The position numbers and the translations under genes are program-made. Below the pieces are notes generated by a model, which was not told the DNA's origin, searched no databases, and was given only the letters and a program-made list of their open reading frames with translations. A stretch of DNA of 16,625 nucleotides from Xanthomonas translucens pv. translucens DSM 18974 (lineage in GTDB: Bacteria > Pseudomonadota > Gammaproteobacteria > Xanthomonadales > Xanthomonadaceae), in contig NZ_CAPJ01000407.1 in assembly GCF_000331775.1 (NCBI RefSeq), forward strand, positions 1-16,625, written 5' to 3'. Below, in pieces: positions 1 through 13,439 of the stretch. Each line of letters starts with the position of its first letter. Positions within the stretch are counted from its first letter, which is position 1.

Positions 1-1
1 G

Positions 2-373
2 GGCGACAACGCCGGTCTGCTGCTGCGCGGCACCAAGCGTGACGACGTGGAGCGCGGCCAGGTGCTGTGCAAGCCGGGTTCGATCAAGCCGCACACCGAG
101 TTCGAAGCCGAGGTCTACGTGCTGTCGAAGGACGAGGGCGGCCGTCACACCCCGTTCTTCAAGGGCTACCGTCCGCAGTTCTACTTCCGTACCACCGACA
201 TCACCGGCGCTTGCGAGCTGCCGGAAGGCGTGGAGATGGTGATGCCGGGCGACAACGTGAAGATGGTGGTCACGCTGATCAACCCGGTGGCGATGGACGA
301 AGGCCTGCGTTTCGCGATCCGCGAAGGCGGCCGCACCGTCGGCGCCGGCGTGGTGGCCAAGATCATCAAGTAA
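2..373 (+). CDS. tuf: Elongation factor Tu, 3' part (first tuf copy, truncated by window edge)
   Basis: Carries aminoacyl-tRNA to the ribosomal A site as a GTP complex. Only the last 123 codons are present; the gene begins before the window. The visible part covers the end of domain 2 ([21 protein letters not shown]) and all of domain 3, including the near-invariant stretches [21 protein letters not shown] and [10 protein letters not shown] and the C-terminal [17 protein letters not shown]. It aligns with E. coli EF-Tu without gaps, ending TAA. It lies upstream of tRNA-Trp, secE and nusG, the arrangement of tufB in many gammaproteobacteria. A second tuf starts at the far end of the window, so the genome has at least two copies in the same orientation. 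Identification is essentially certain. Confidence 0.98.
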   Translation, partial: GDNAGLLLRGTKRDDVERGQVLCKPGSIKPHTEFEAEVYVLSKDEGGRHTPFFKGYRPQFYFRTTDITGACELPEGVEMVMPGDNVKMVVTLINPVAMDEGLRFAIREGGRTVGAGVVAKIIK

Positions 374-379
374 TGCCCG

Positions 380-403
380 CTGCGGCGATTTCGGTCGCCG
401 CGG
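380..403 (+). terminator. Stem-loop just after tuf, weak terminator or processing site
   Basis: GCGGCGA (382–388) pairs with TCGCCGC (395–401) around the loop TTTCGG; a T·G and a C-G pair extend the stem to 9 bp. Only TTTG follows, so if it terminates it does so weakly. It starts 6 nt after the tuf stop codon. It could instead be a 3'-end stabiliser within a tuf–tRNA-Trp–secE–nusG transcript. Confidence 0.5.
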
Positions 404-440
404 TTTGACGATGTGCAGGCGGCTTCGGCCGTCGGGTTCA

Positions 441-476
441 GCGAAGGGCGGGCCGGAACCTTCGGTCCGCCTTCGC
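441..476 (+). other. Long stem-loop between tuf and tRNA-Trp
   Basis: GCGAAGG (441–447) pairs with CCTTCGC (470–476), a G bulges, and the stem continues as CGGGCCG (449–455) with CGGTCCG (463–469), leaving the loop GAACCTT. No T tract follows, so it is not a typical intrinsic terminator. It ends 31 nt before the mature tRNA 5' end. It may separate the tuf mRNA from the tRNA precursor or be an RNase III-type cleavage site; the function is inferred only from position. Confidence 0.45.
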
Positions 477-507
477 CGTCTAAGGGAAATGCAGCGTTCG
501 TAACTAC

Positions 508-583
<76 letters not shown>

Positions 584-633
584 ATCTGCCGCACCCTATC
601 CAGTGACCTTGGTCGCATAGCCGCAAGAGTCGG

Positions 634-1047
634 ATGAACAGCAAGATCGAGCATTCCAAAGGCACCACTGCTTCCTCCGGTGGCGATATCGTCAAGTACG
701 TCATCGCTGCGTTGCTGGTGGTTGCGGGCTTGTTTGTCTGGTTCTGGTTCGGCGAGCCGAGTCGTGCGACGCAACTGGGGAGCTGGTCCGGGCCACTGCG
801 TGGCCTGGCGGTCATCGTCGGCCTGGTTGCGGGTGCCGCGGTGTTCCTGCTGACCGCCAAGGGGCGCGAAGCCCGCGAGTTCGTGTCCGAGTCCCGGTTC
901 GAACTGCGCAAGGTGGTCTGGCCGACCCGTCAGGAAGCGATCCGCACCACCTGGGTCGTGATCGTGGTGGTGATCATTCTGAGTCTGCTGCTGGGCGGGT
1001 TCGATTTCCTGATCCAGAAGCTGATGCAGTGGTTCGTGAGTCGTTGA
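634..1047 (+). CDS. secE: Preprotein translocase subunit SecE
   Basis: Essential inner-membrane subunit that clamps SecY in the SecYEG protein-export channel. The 137 codons predict three membrane segments, about residues 19–41, 55–75 and 105–130, the E. coli-type topology (shorter SecE proteins have only the last). Between segments 2 and 3 lies the conserved amphipathic stretch [17 protein letters not shown], whose V-x-WP-(T/S)-R core is the family signature. E. coli SecE is 127 aa, so the length fits. The ATG at 634 has only a weak ribosome site (AAGAG, 624–628), but the product begins with a plausible cytoplasmic N-terminus. The stop codon overlaps the nusG ribosome-binding site, so secE and nusG are one operon. 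Confidence 0.96.
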   Translation: MNSKIEHSKGTTASSGGDIVKYVIAALLVVAGLFVWFWFGEPSRATQLGSWSGPLRGLAVIVGLVAGAAVFLLTAKGREAREFVSESRFELRKVVWPTRQEAIRTTWVVIVVVIILSLLLGGFDFLIQKLMQWFVSR

Positions 1048-1053
1048 GGAGAG
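1046..1053 (+). promoter_or_regulatory. Ribosome-binding site for nusG that fixes a GTG start
   Basis: GAGGAGAG lies 7 nt before GTG at 1061 and overlaps the TGA of secE (1045–1047). It decides the start: the product then begins [12 protein letters not shown], the standard NusG N-terminus, whereas the first in-frame ATG would remove most of the NGN domain core. The overlap with the secE stop implies translational coupling. Confidence 0.85.
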
Positions 1054-1060
1054 TGCAGCA

Positions 1061-1618
1061 GTGAAGCGTTGGTATGTCGTTCACGCCTATTCAGGCTTCG
1101 AGAAGTCCGTGGCCCAAGCGCTGCGCGACCGCATTGTGCGTGACGAGATGCAGGAGCGCTTCGGCGACGTGCTGGTGCCGACCGAGGAAGTGATCGAGAT
1201 GCGCGCCGGCCAGAAGCGCCGTTCCGAGCGCAAGTTCTTCCCGGGCTACGTGCTGGTGCAGATCGAGACCCATGAAGAAGCCGGCATCCCGCGCATCGAT
1301 AACGAAAGCTGGCATTTGGTCAAGGAAACCCCGAAGGTGATGGGCTTCATCGGCGGTACCGCCGACCGTCCGTTGCCGATCCGCGACGAAGAGGCTGATG
1401 CGATCCTGCAGCGCGTTCAGGATGGCGTGGAGAAGCCGCGTCCGAAGGTGCTGTTCGAGCCGGGTCAGATGGTCCGCGTCACCGACGGTCCGTTCAACGA
1501 CTTCAACGGCGTGGTCGAGGAAGTCAACTACGAGAAGAGCCGCCTGCGCGTCGCGGTGCTGATCTTCGGCCGCTCCACCCCGGTGGAACTGGAATTCGGC
1601 CAGGTCGAGAAGGCCTGA
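1061..1618 (+). CDS. nusG: Transcription termination/antitermination factor NusG
   Basis: Binds the beta' clamp of elongating RNA polymerase, suppresses pausing, and through its C-terminal domain contacts Rho or ribosomal protein S10, linking transcription with termination or translation. The 185-aa product has an NGN domain (about residues 1–125; [27 protein letters not shown] and [10 protein letters not shown] are family hallmarks) and a KOW domain (about 131–185; [24 protein letters not shown]). Length is close to E. coli NusG (181 aa). Start is GTG. It is co-transcribed with secE upstream; a new promoter follows at about 1660 for rplK. No missing or unusual residues seen. Confidence 0.98.
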   Translation: MKRWYVVHAYSGFEKSVAQALRDRIVRDEMQERFGDVLVPTEEVIEMRAGQKRRSERKFFPGYVLVQIETHEEAGIPRIDNESWHLVKETPKVMGFIGGTADRPLPIRDEEADAILQRVQDGVEKPRPKVLFEPGQMVRVTDGPFNDFNGVVEEVNYEKSRLRVAVLIFGRSTPVELEFGQVEKA

Positions 1619-1625
1619 GCCTGCG

Positions 1626-1643
1626 CCGGCGCAGCTGCGCCGG
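1626..1643 (+). repeat. Perfect 18-bp palindrome between nusG and the rplK promoter
   Basis: CCGGCGCAGCTGCGCCGG is fully self-complementary. It overlaps a second palindrome, CTGCGCCGGCGCAG (1621–1634), so CTGCGCCGG occurs twice as a direct repeat (1621–1629, 1635–1643). The RNA could form either of two exclusive hairpins just after the nusG stop. The right half sits where the -35 of the rplK promoter would be. No T tract follows, so simple intrinsic termination is unlikely. Confidence 0.6.
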
Positions 1644-1656
1644 ACGCCAGAATCTC

Positions 1657-1665
1657 TGCTATACT
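1657..1665 (+). promoter_or_regulatory. Extended -10 promoter for rplK-rplA
   Basis: TGCTATACT: an extended -10 (TGn) joined to TATACT (1660–1665), predicting a start near 1672. At 17-nt spacing the -35 position (1637–1642) reads GCGCCG, a poor match, so the promoter would lean on the extended -10 or an activator. The same -10 hexamer is used at the rpsL promoter. A separate promoter before rplK is known in E. coli (P-L11). Confidence 0.65.
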
Positions 1666-1679
1666 GCGCGGCTCGCTGT

Positions 1680-1696
1680 CCAGGCTCGCCGCCTGG
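1680..1696 (+). other. First leader hairpin of the rplK mRNA
   Basis: CCAGGC pairs with GCCTGG around loop TCGCC. It begins about 8 nt into the predicted transcript and is followed 9 nt later by the stronger GNRA hairpin at 1706–1725. Confidence 0.45.
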
Positions 1697-1705
1697 CAGG
1701 GCCGG

Positions 1706-1728
1706 AAGCCGCCGCAAGGCGGCTTTCT
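1706..1728 (+). terminator. GNRA-capped terminator-like hairpin in the rplK leader
   Basis: AAGCCGCC (1706–1713) and GGCGGCTT (1718–1725) make a perfect 8-bp stem closed by a GCAA tetraloop; T residues follow (TTTCT, 1724–1728). It lies inside the predicted rplK leader, after the promoter. It could attenuate rplK-rplA transcription or end read-through from nusG. The core GCCGCCGCAAGGCGGC is repeated exactly before fusA (14381–14396). Confidence 0.5.
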
Positions 1729-1739
1729 GCGCACGTCAA

Positions 1740-1805
1740 ACGTGATGGCGGGACACGTGATTTTCCCGTCGCGATGGGGAGCCTGCAAGTTGGGCGCTAG
1801 CACCC
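1740..1805 (+). promoter_or_regulatory. Candidate L1-binding region of the rplK leader (autogenous control)
   Basis: In E. coli, free L1 represses this operon by binding an mRNA leader structure that mimics its 23S rRNA site. Here the leader just before the rplK ribosome site has a hairpin (GGCGGGA 1747–1753 with TCCCGTC 1764–1770), then GATGGGGAGCC (1773–1783), which resembles the ATGGAGCC piece of the 23S L1-binding region as I remember it. The ribosome site GGAG (1806–1809) follows. The exact fold is not resolved by eye. Confidence 0.4.
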
Positions 1806-1818
1806 GGAGACCACTGAA

Positions 1819-2247
1819 ATGGCAAAGAAAGTAGTCGGTTACATCAAGCTGCAGGTGAAGGCCGGTCAGGCCAATCCCTCGCCGCCGGTCGGTCCTGCGC
1901 TGGGTCAGCGCGGCCTGAACATCATGGAATTCTGCAAGGCGTTCAATGCCGCCACGCAGAAGCTGGAGCCGGGCCTGCCCACTCCGGTCATCATCACGGC
2001 CTATTCGGACCGTACCTTCACCTTCATCACCAAGAGTACTCCTGCGAGCGTGCTGCTGAAGAAGGCTGCAGGCATCACCTCCGGTTCCAAGCGCCCGAAC
2101 AGCGAAAAGGTCGGCAAGGTCACCCGCAAGCAGCTCGAAGAGATCGCCAAGGCGAAGGAGGCCGACCTGACTGCAGCCGAGCTGGAAGCGGCGGTGCGTA
2201 CGATTGCGGGTTCCGCCCGCAGCATGGGCCTGACGGTGGAGGGTTAA
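1819..2247 (+). CDS. rplK: 50S ribosomal protein L11
   Basis: Binds the GTPase-associated region of 23S rRNA at the base of the stalk, where EF-G and EF-Tu act, and is needed for RelA activation on stalled ribosomes. The 142-aa length equals that of E. coli. The N-terminal domain (about 1–70) carries the hallmark [33 protein letters not shown] region in part; the C-terminal rRNA-binding domain (about 75–142) holds [19 protein letters not shown] and ends with the typical ARSMGL. The lysines near the N-terminus and at positions 3–4 match sites methylated by PrmA in E. coli. The start ATG has GGAG 9 nt upstream. It heads a two-gene unit with rplA, only 3 nt away. Confidence 0.98.
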   Translation: MAKKVVGYIKLQVKAGQANPSPPVGPALGQRGLNIMEFCKAFNAATQKLEPGLPTPVIITAYSDRTFTFITKSTPASVLLKKAAGITSGSKRPNSEKVGKVTRKQLEEIAKAKEADLTAAELEAAVRTIAGSARSMGLTVEG

Positions 2248-2250
2248 GCG

Positions 2251-2949
2251 ATGGCACAGACCAAGCGACAGAAAGCAATCCGTGCTGCCGTGCAGCCGGG
2301 CAAGGCGTATTCGATCGACGAAGCGCTGAAGATCATCAAGTCCACCAGCAAGGCCAAGTTCGTCGAAGCCGTCGACGTGGCCGTGTGCCTGGGCGTGGAT
2401 GCCAAAAAGTCCGATCAGCAGGTGCGCGGTTCCACCGTGCTGCCCGCCGGTACCGGCAAGAGCGTGCGCGTGGCGGTGTTCGCCCCGGCCGGCGCCAAGG
2501 CTGACGAAGCACTGGCCGCTGGCGCCGAAGCCGTCGGCATGGACGACCTGGCCGAGAAGATGCAGGCCGGCGACCTCAACTACGACGTGGTCATCGCCAC
2601 CCCGGACGCGATGCGCGTCGTCGGCAAGTTGGGCACGCTGCTGGGCCCGCGCGGCCTGATGCCGAACCCGAAGGTCGGCACCGTATCGGCCAATCCGGCC
2701 GAAGCGGTGAAGAACGCCAAATCGGGTCAGGTGCGCTACCGCACCGACAAGGGCGGCATCATCCACTGCACCATCGGCAAGGCCAGCTTCGAAGACGAGG
2801 CACTGAAGAACAATCTGCAGGCGCTGCTGCTGGACTTGGTCAAGGCCAAGCCGGCGACCTCGAAGGGCACCTACCTGCAGAAGATCTCGGTGAGCTCGAC
2901 CATGGGTCCGGGCGTCACCGTCGATCAGGCGTCGCTGTCCCTGAAGTAA
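2251..2949 (+). CDS. rplA: 50S ribosomal protein L1
   Basis: Forms the mobile L1 stalk that escorts deacylated tRNA out of the E site, and acts as translational repressor of its own operon in E. coli. The 232-aa length is close to the E. coli protein (234). The family signature [14 protein letters not shown] starts at residue 131. Domain I is built from both ends of the chain and binds RNA; domain II is the middle part (about 69–159). The ribosome site GGAGGG (2238–2243) lies inside the end of rplK and the spacing between genes is 3 nt, so the two are translationally coupled. One small difference from E. coli is the two cysteines (VCLGVD, IHCTIG). A long leader for rplJ follows. Confidence 0.98.
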   Translation: MAQTKRQKAIRAAVQPGKAYSIDEALKIIKSTSKAKFVEAVDVAVCLGVDAKKSDQQVRGSTVLPAGTGKSVRVAVFAPAGAKADEALAAGAEAVGMDDLAEKMQAGDLNYDVVIATPDAMRVVGKLGTLLGPRGLMPNPKVGTVSANPAEAVKNAKSGQVRYRTDKGGIIHCTIGKASFEDEALKNNLQALLLDLVKAKPATSKGTYLQKISVSSTMGPGVTVDQASLSLK

Positions 2950-3042
2950 TTCGCGATACGGCGGCGCTCCGCGAGGGGCGGCGCCGGTTCCACCCTTTTG
3001 AAGGCGTCGCCGAGGGGCAACCCGGAGCGAAGCCGTCAAAGA

Positions 3043-3160
3043 CCGCAGGCGCGGTCGGCGCATACCGACGACGGGCACGGAAGCTCGATATGGCAAGGAG
3101 TCGCCGTCGGTACAGCGGGATCGCTTAATCCAGTCCCCTCGGGGACGCGCCGGCGTAGAT
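3043..3160 (+). promoter_or_regulatory. L10 leader: candidate L10(L12)4 autoregulatory RNA structure
   Basis: In E. coli the L10–L12 complex binds the rplJ leader at a kink-turn-containing structure and represses translation. Here CGCAGGCGC (3044–3052) closes against GCGCCGGCG (3147–3155) with one A·G mismatch. Inside lie a hairpin GTCGG/CCGAC (3054–3058, 3065–3069) and another GTCCC/GGGAC (3133–3137, 3142–3146). Sequence marks typical of proteobacterial L10 leaders are ACCGCAGG at the start, CTTAAT at 3124–3129 and GCGTAGATGGTG at 3153–3164. CCGACG (3065–3070) could alternatively pair with CGTCGG (3105–3110). Recognition is from memory of the family. Confidence 0.7.
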
Positions 3161-3304
3161 GGTGCCGCCTTTCTGGAGTTTTTCTGGTTCAGGCCAGTTC
3201 GGGGTTTCCCGAGCGCGCTCACTCCAGGTCTGGAATGGCCACCAACTGGGATGCCATTCGGCGTCCCCGGCATCCAGGATGGAGGCCGCCCAGGACCGCA
3301 CGCG

Positions 3305-3389
3305 GCAGGAGCCGCAAGCGGAGTTTGTTTGAAGCAGGGATTCGGGATTGAGGATCGGGGATTGGCAAGAGCGCATCACGGCTCCTGCG
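3305..3389 (+). repeat. Heptad-repeat element bounded by a 10-bp inverted repeat (rplA-rplJ spacer)
   Basis: GCAGGAGCCG (3305–3314) is a perfect inverted match to CGGCTCCTGC (3380–3389). Between them are four tandem 7-mers at 3337–3364: GGGATTC, GGGATTG, AGGATCG, GGGATTG. The same heptad family recurs in three other spacers of this window. It lies between the L10 leader and rplJ. Confidence 0.75.
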
Positions 3390-3435
3390 GCTCCCGAACC
3401 ATCGGCCTGGAACCCGGCTTTAACGGAGGAGTGCA

Positions 3436-3975
3436 ATGGCTCTCAATCTGTCCCAGAAGCAAGAAGTCGTCGCCGAACTGGCAGACGTTGCCGCGAAGGC
3501 TCACTCCTTGGTTGCTGCCGAGTACGCCGGCATCACGGTCGCCCAGCTGACCGCGATGCGCAAGAAAGCGCGCGAAACCGGTGTGTACTTGCGTGTTGTC
3601 AAGAACACCCTGGCCTCGCGTGCCTTTGCCGGTACCGAATACGAGTGCGTCCAGGACGCGCTGGTCGGTCCGCTGCTGTATGCGTTCTCGACGGAAGAAC
3701 CCGGCGCTGCCGGTCGTCTGATCAAGGAATTCGCCAAGGGTAACGACAAGCTGCAGACCAAGGTCGTGTCGATAGGGGGCCAGCTGTATCCGGCCGCTCA
3801 CCTCGAGGTGTTGGCATCGCTGCCGACCCGCGAGCAGGCGCTGGCCATGCTGGCACGTGTCCTCGCCGAGCCGGCGAGCATGTTCGCCCGCGCGGTGAAG
3901 GCTGTGGGCGACAAGCTCGGTGGTGGCGAAGAAGCCCCCGCCGCAGCGGAAGACGCCCCGGCCGAAACGGCTTAA
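3436..3975 (+). CDS. rplJ: 50S ribosomal protein L10
   Basis: Base of the L7/L12 stalk: the N-terminal domain binds 23S rRNA near L11 and the C-terminal helix carries L12 dimers. Of 179 aa, about 1–130 is the globular rRNA-binding domain ([19 protein letters not shown], then [30 protein letters not shown]); about 131–160 is the L12-binding helix region ([25 protein letters not shown]); the last ~20 residues are an Ala/Pro/Glu-rich tail beyond the end of E. coli L10 (165 aa). The start has a strong GGAGGAG (3425–3431) 4–5 nt ahead. L10 with L12 probably controls its own translation through the upstream leader. rplL follows after 63 nt. Confidence 0.98.
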   Translation: MALNLSQKQEVVAELADVAAKAHSLVAAEYAGITVAQLTAMRKKARETGVYLRVVKNTLASRAFAGTEYECVQDALVGPLLYAFSTEEPGAAGRLIKEFAKGNDKLQTKVVSIGGQLYPAAHLEVLASLPTREQALAMLARVLAEPASMFARAVKAVGDKLGGGEEAPAAAEDAPAETA

Positions 3976-3993
3976 GTTCGCGACACCTGAAAC

Positions 3994-4007
3994 GGTTCAC
4001 TAGAACC
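3994..4007 (+). other. Small hairpin between rplJ and rplL
   Basis: GGTTC pairs with GAACC around loop ACTA. An A-rich stretch and the rplL ribosome site AAAGG (4026–4030) follow. It may help set the higher rate of L12 synthesis relative to L10 (four or more L12 per L10), but that role is only inferred. Confidence 0.4.
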
Positions 4008-4038
4008 TCATCCAGAAAAAATTCCAAAGGTAATCACA

Positions 4039-4410
4039 ATGTCCCTGTCTAACGAACAGATCGTCGACGCAATCGCCGAAAAGACCCTCATGGAAGTGAT
4101 GGAGCTGGTCAAGGCCATCGAAGAGAAGTTTGGCGTCTCTGCCGCCGCCCCGGTCGCCGCTGCCGGCCCGGCCGCTGCTGCCGCCCCGGTCGAAGAGCAG
4201 ACCGAGTTCAACGTCATCCTGAAGGCTGTCGGCGAGAAGAAGGTCGAAGTCATCAAGGCCGTCCGCGCCATCACCGGCCTGGGCCTGAAGGAAGCGAAGG
4301 ACCTGGTCGAAGGTGCTCCGCAGACCGTCAAGGAAGCGGTGTCGAAGGAAGATTCCGAGAAGTTCAAGAAGGATCTCGAGGCCGCCGGCGCGACCGTCGA
4401 AATCAAGTAA
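4039..4410 (+). CDS. rplL: 50S ribosomal protein L7/L12
   Basis: The multi-copy stalk protein that recruits translational GTPases (EF-Tu, EF-G, IF2) and stimulates their GTP hydrolysis. The 123 aa divide into an N-terminal dimerisation and L10-binding domain (about 1–33, [32 protein letters not shown] region), a flexible Ala/Pro-rich hinge (about 34–52) and the C-terminal factor-binding domain (about 53–123) with [28 protein letters not shown]. The conserved lysines and arginine contacting factors are present. Start ATG with AAAGG at 4026–4030. A terminator-like hairpin 39 nt after the stop likely lowers transcription into rpoB. Confidence 0.98.
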   Translation: MSLSNEQIVDAIAEKTLMEVMELVKAIEEKFGVSAAAPVAAAGPAAAAAPVEEQTEFNVILKAVGEKKVEVIKAVRAITGLGLKEAKDLVEGAPQTVKEAVSKEDSEKFKKDLEAAGATVEIK

Positions 4411-4449
4411 TCGGCATCTTGCATCGCCAGCGTGTCAGGTGATGCATCG

Positions 4450-4478
4450 AAGGCTGGGGACGCAAGTCCCCGGCCTTT
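4450..4478 (+). terminator. rplL-rpoB attenuator hairpin
   Basis: AAGGCTGGGGAC (4450–4461) pairs with GTCCCCGGCCTT (4466–4477), 12 bp with a single T·G pair and a GCAA tetraloop; TTT closes the right side (4476–4478), then GGCC. This fits an intrinsic terminator with a short T tract, expected to be leaky. E. coli has a partial terminator at exactly this place that lets only a minority of transcripts enter rpoB, matching the lower need for polymerase than for L12. Confidence 0.75.
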
Positions 4479-4496
4479 GGCCGTTGTTGCAAGGCC

Positions 4497-4564
4497 GGGA
4501 TTGGAGATTCGGCATCAGGGATTCGATGGCGCCCGTCTGGCCCATCCCGACTCCCGTCATCCCC
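4497..4564 (+). repeat. Heptad-repeat element (rplL-rpoB spacer)
   Basis: Left arm with 7-nt period: GGGATTG, GAGATTC, GGCATCA, GGGATTC (4497–4524). Right arm 4543–4564 (CATCCCGACTCCCGTCATCCCC with one C to spare) is the same family on the opposite strand: ATCCC and TCCC units again about 7 nt apart. The arms can pair imperfectly, for example GGGAT with ATCCC. Confidence 0.65.
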
Positions 4565-4587
4565 AATTTCGGCCGCACCGAGTTGGT

Positions 4588-4644
4588 AGTTGGAAGTAGC
4601 AAGAGAAGGCGTGCTGGTGCCGGCAATACCAGCGACTTCCAACT
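4588..4644 (+). repeat. Inverted repeat with competing inner hairpin upstream of rpoB
   Basis: AGTTGGAAGTAGC (4588–4600) pairs with GCGACTTCCAACT (4632–4644), 12 of 13 positions. Inside, GCTGGT (4613–4618) pairs with ACCAGC (4628–4633); this shares two bases with the outer stem, so the two folds compete at their boundary. No T tract follows. Confidence 0.6.
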
Positions 4645-4663
4645 GACAATTTATGTTCACTCA

Positions 4664-4683
4664 GGGCCGCGGACGCGCGGCCC
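4664..4683 (+). other. GC-rich hairpin just before the rpoB ribosome site
   Basis: GGGCCGCG (4664–4671) pairs perfectly with CGCGGCCC (4676–4683) around loop GACG. It ends 8 nt before AAGGTGAT (4692–4699). A hairpin this close may affect ribosome loading on rpoB; E. coli is known to regulate rpoB translation, but by which element here is unknown. Confidence 0.5.
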
Positions 4684-4704
4684 GCACAGCCAAGGTGATA
4701 CCTC

Positions 4705-8856
<4,152 letters not shown>

Positions 8857-8861
8857 GGAGC

Positions 8862-8946
8862 CGGGACGCGGGACCCGGGACTCGGAAAAGCCAGAAGCGC
8901 GAGCGCTCTTGCTTTCCGAGTTCCGAGTTCCGAGTCCCGAGTCCCG
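8862..8946 (+). repeat. Heptad-repeat stem-loop filling the rpoB-rpoC spacer
   Basis: Left arm: GGGACGC, GGGACCC, GGGACTC, GGAAAAG in tandem (8863–8890). Right arm: TTCCGAG three times, TCCCGAG, TCCCG (8914–8946). The arms are complementary (GGGACTCGGAAAAGC-like against GCTTTCCGAGTTCC) and can pair in several registers because both are 7-nt repeats. A small inner hairpin AGCG-CGAG-CGCT (8896–8907) caps it. It covers 85 of the 147 spacer bases. No T tract follows. Confidence 0.8.
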
Positions 8947-9003
8947 TAGAAAGCCTTCCCGCCCCGTCCTCGATACGAAATTCCTCCGACCCGGAGATAC
9001 CCA

Positions 9004-13221
<4,218 letters not shown>

Positions 13222-13326
13222 GCCGGATCGGCCGCGTGCGCGGGGCCGGTCGTAAGCGAAATGGGGCGCAACGGATGCGCCACGTGTTTCGGCCCGGGAT
13301 GGGCAGCAGGTTAAGTTTCCGTTGAG

Positions 13327-13356
13327 TTGACGGCGCTTTTACTTGCCCGCTATACT
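13327..13356 (+). promoter_or_regulatory. Sigma70-type promoter for rpsL-rpsG-fusA(-tuf)
   Basis: TTGACG (-35, 13327–13332), 18-nt spacer, TATACT (-10, 13351–13356), giving a start near 13363. It is the best promoter match in the window and sits between rpoC and rpsL, where the str operon promoter is expected. The -10 hexamer equals that of the rplK promoter. Confidence 0.8.
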
Positions 13357-13366
13357 TTCCTGTCTC

Positions 13367-13397
13367 GGCAGGCCGTCCTTCGGCCTGCCTTCGTTTT
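13367..13397 (+). terminator. Terminator-like hairpin at the start of the rpsL transcript
   Basis: GGCAGGCCG (13367–13375) pairs perfectly with CGGCCTGCC (13381–13389), loop TCCTT, followed by TTCGTTTT (13390–13397). It has all parts of an intrinsic terminator. It lies 10 nt after the -10 of the rpsL promoter, so it would stop read-through from rpoC, while in transcripts started at the local promoter it forms a stem almost at the 5' end. Confidence 0.7.
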
Positions 13398-13439
13398 CAC
13401 GCATACAGGCCCCACGGCCTCAATCAGAAGAATCCACTG

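Larger units (their letters stand above)
2950..3435 (+). other. 486-nt non-coding stretch between rplA and rplJ
   Basis: No convincing gene is seen in either direction. It holds, in order: a GC-rich hairpin with GCGA loop (2965–2980, CGCTCC/GGGGCG); the L10-leader-like fold (3043–3160); smaller hairpins such as CGGG/CCCG (3200–3211), the palindrome GAGCGCGCTC (3211–3220) and GGATGCC/GGCATCC (3249–3255 with 3269–3275); a heptad-repeat element inside a 10-bp inverted repeat (3305–3389); and the rplJ ribosome site. I found no clear sigma70 promoter here. A promoter could lie within rplA, as in E. coli. Confidence 0.7.
4411..4704 (+). other. 294-nt non-coding spacer between rplL and rpoB
   Basis: No gene is supported on either strand. 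It contains an attenuator-type hairpin (4450–4478), a heptad-repeat element with a facing complementary arm (4497–4564), a TTGGAAGT inverted repeat with a competing inner hairpin (4588–4644), a GC-rich hairpin (4664–4683) and the rpoB ribosome site AAGGTGAT (4692–4699). No convincing sigma70 promoter is seen; rpoB-rpoC are probably served by read-through from upstream. Confidence 0.7.

Noticed and set aside
3337..3364. Heptad repeats as a CRISPR array
   Set aside because: The units are 7 nt, tandem without spacers, with no cas genes nearby.
2998..3550. Short overlapping open frames in the rplA-rplJ spacer on both strands
   Set aside because: They run across RNA hairpins, the heptad repeat and the rplJ start; no ribosome site or familiar sequence. 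The region is better explained as leader RNA.
4652..4657. TATGTT as a -10 for an rpoB promoter
   Set aside because: No acceptable -35 at 16–18 nt (17-nt position reads CCAGCG), no extended -10, and it lies in an inverted-repeat context.
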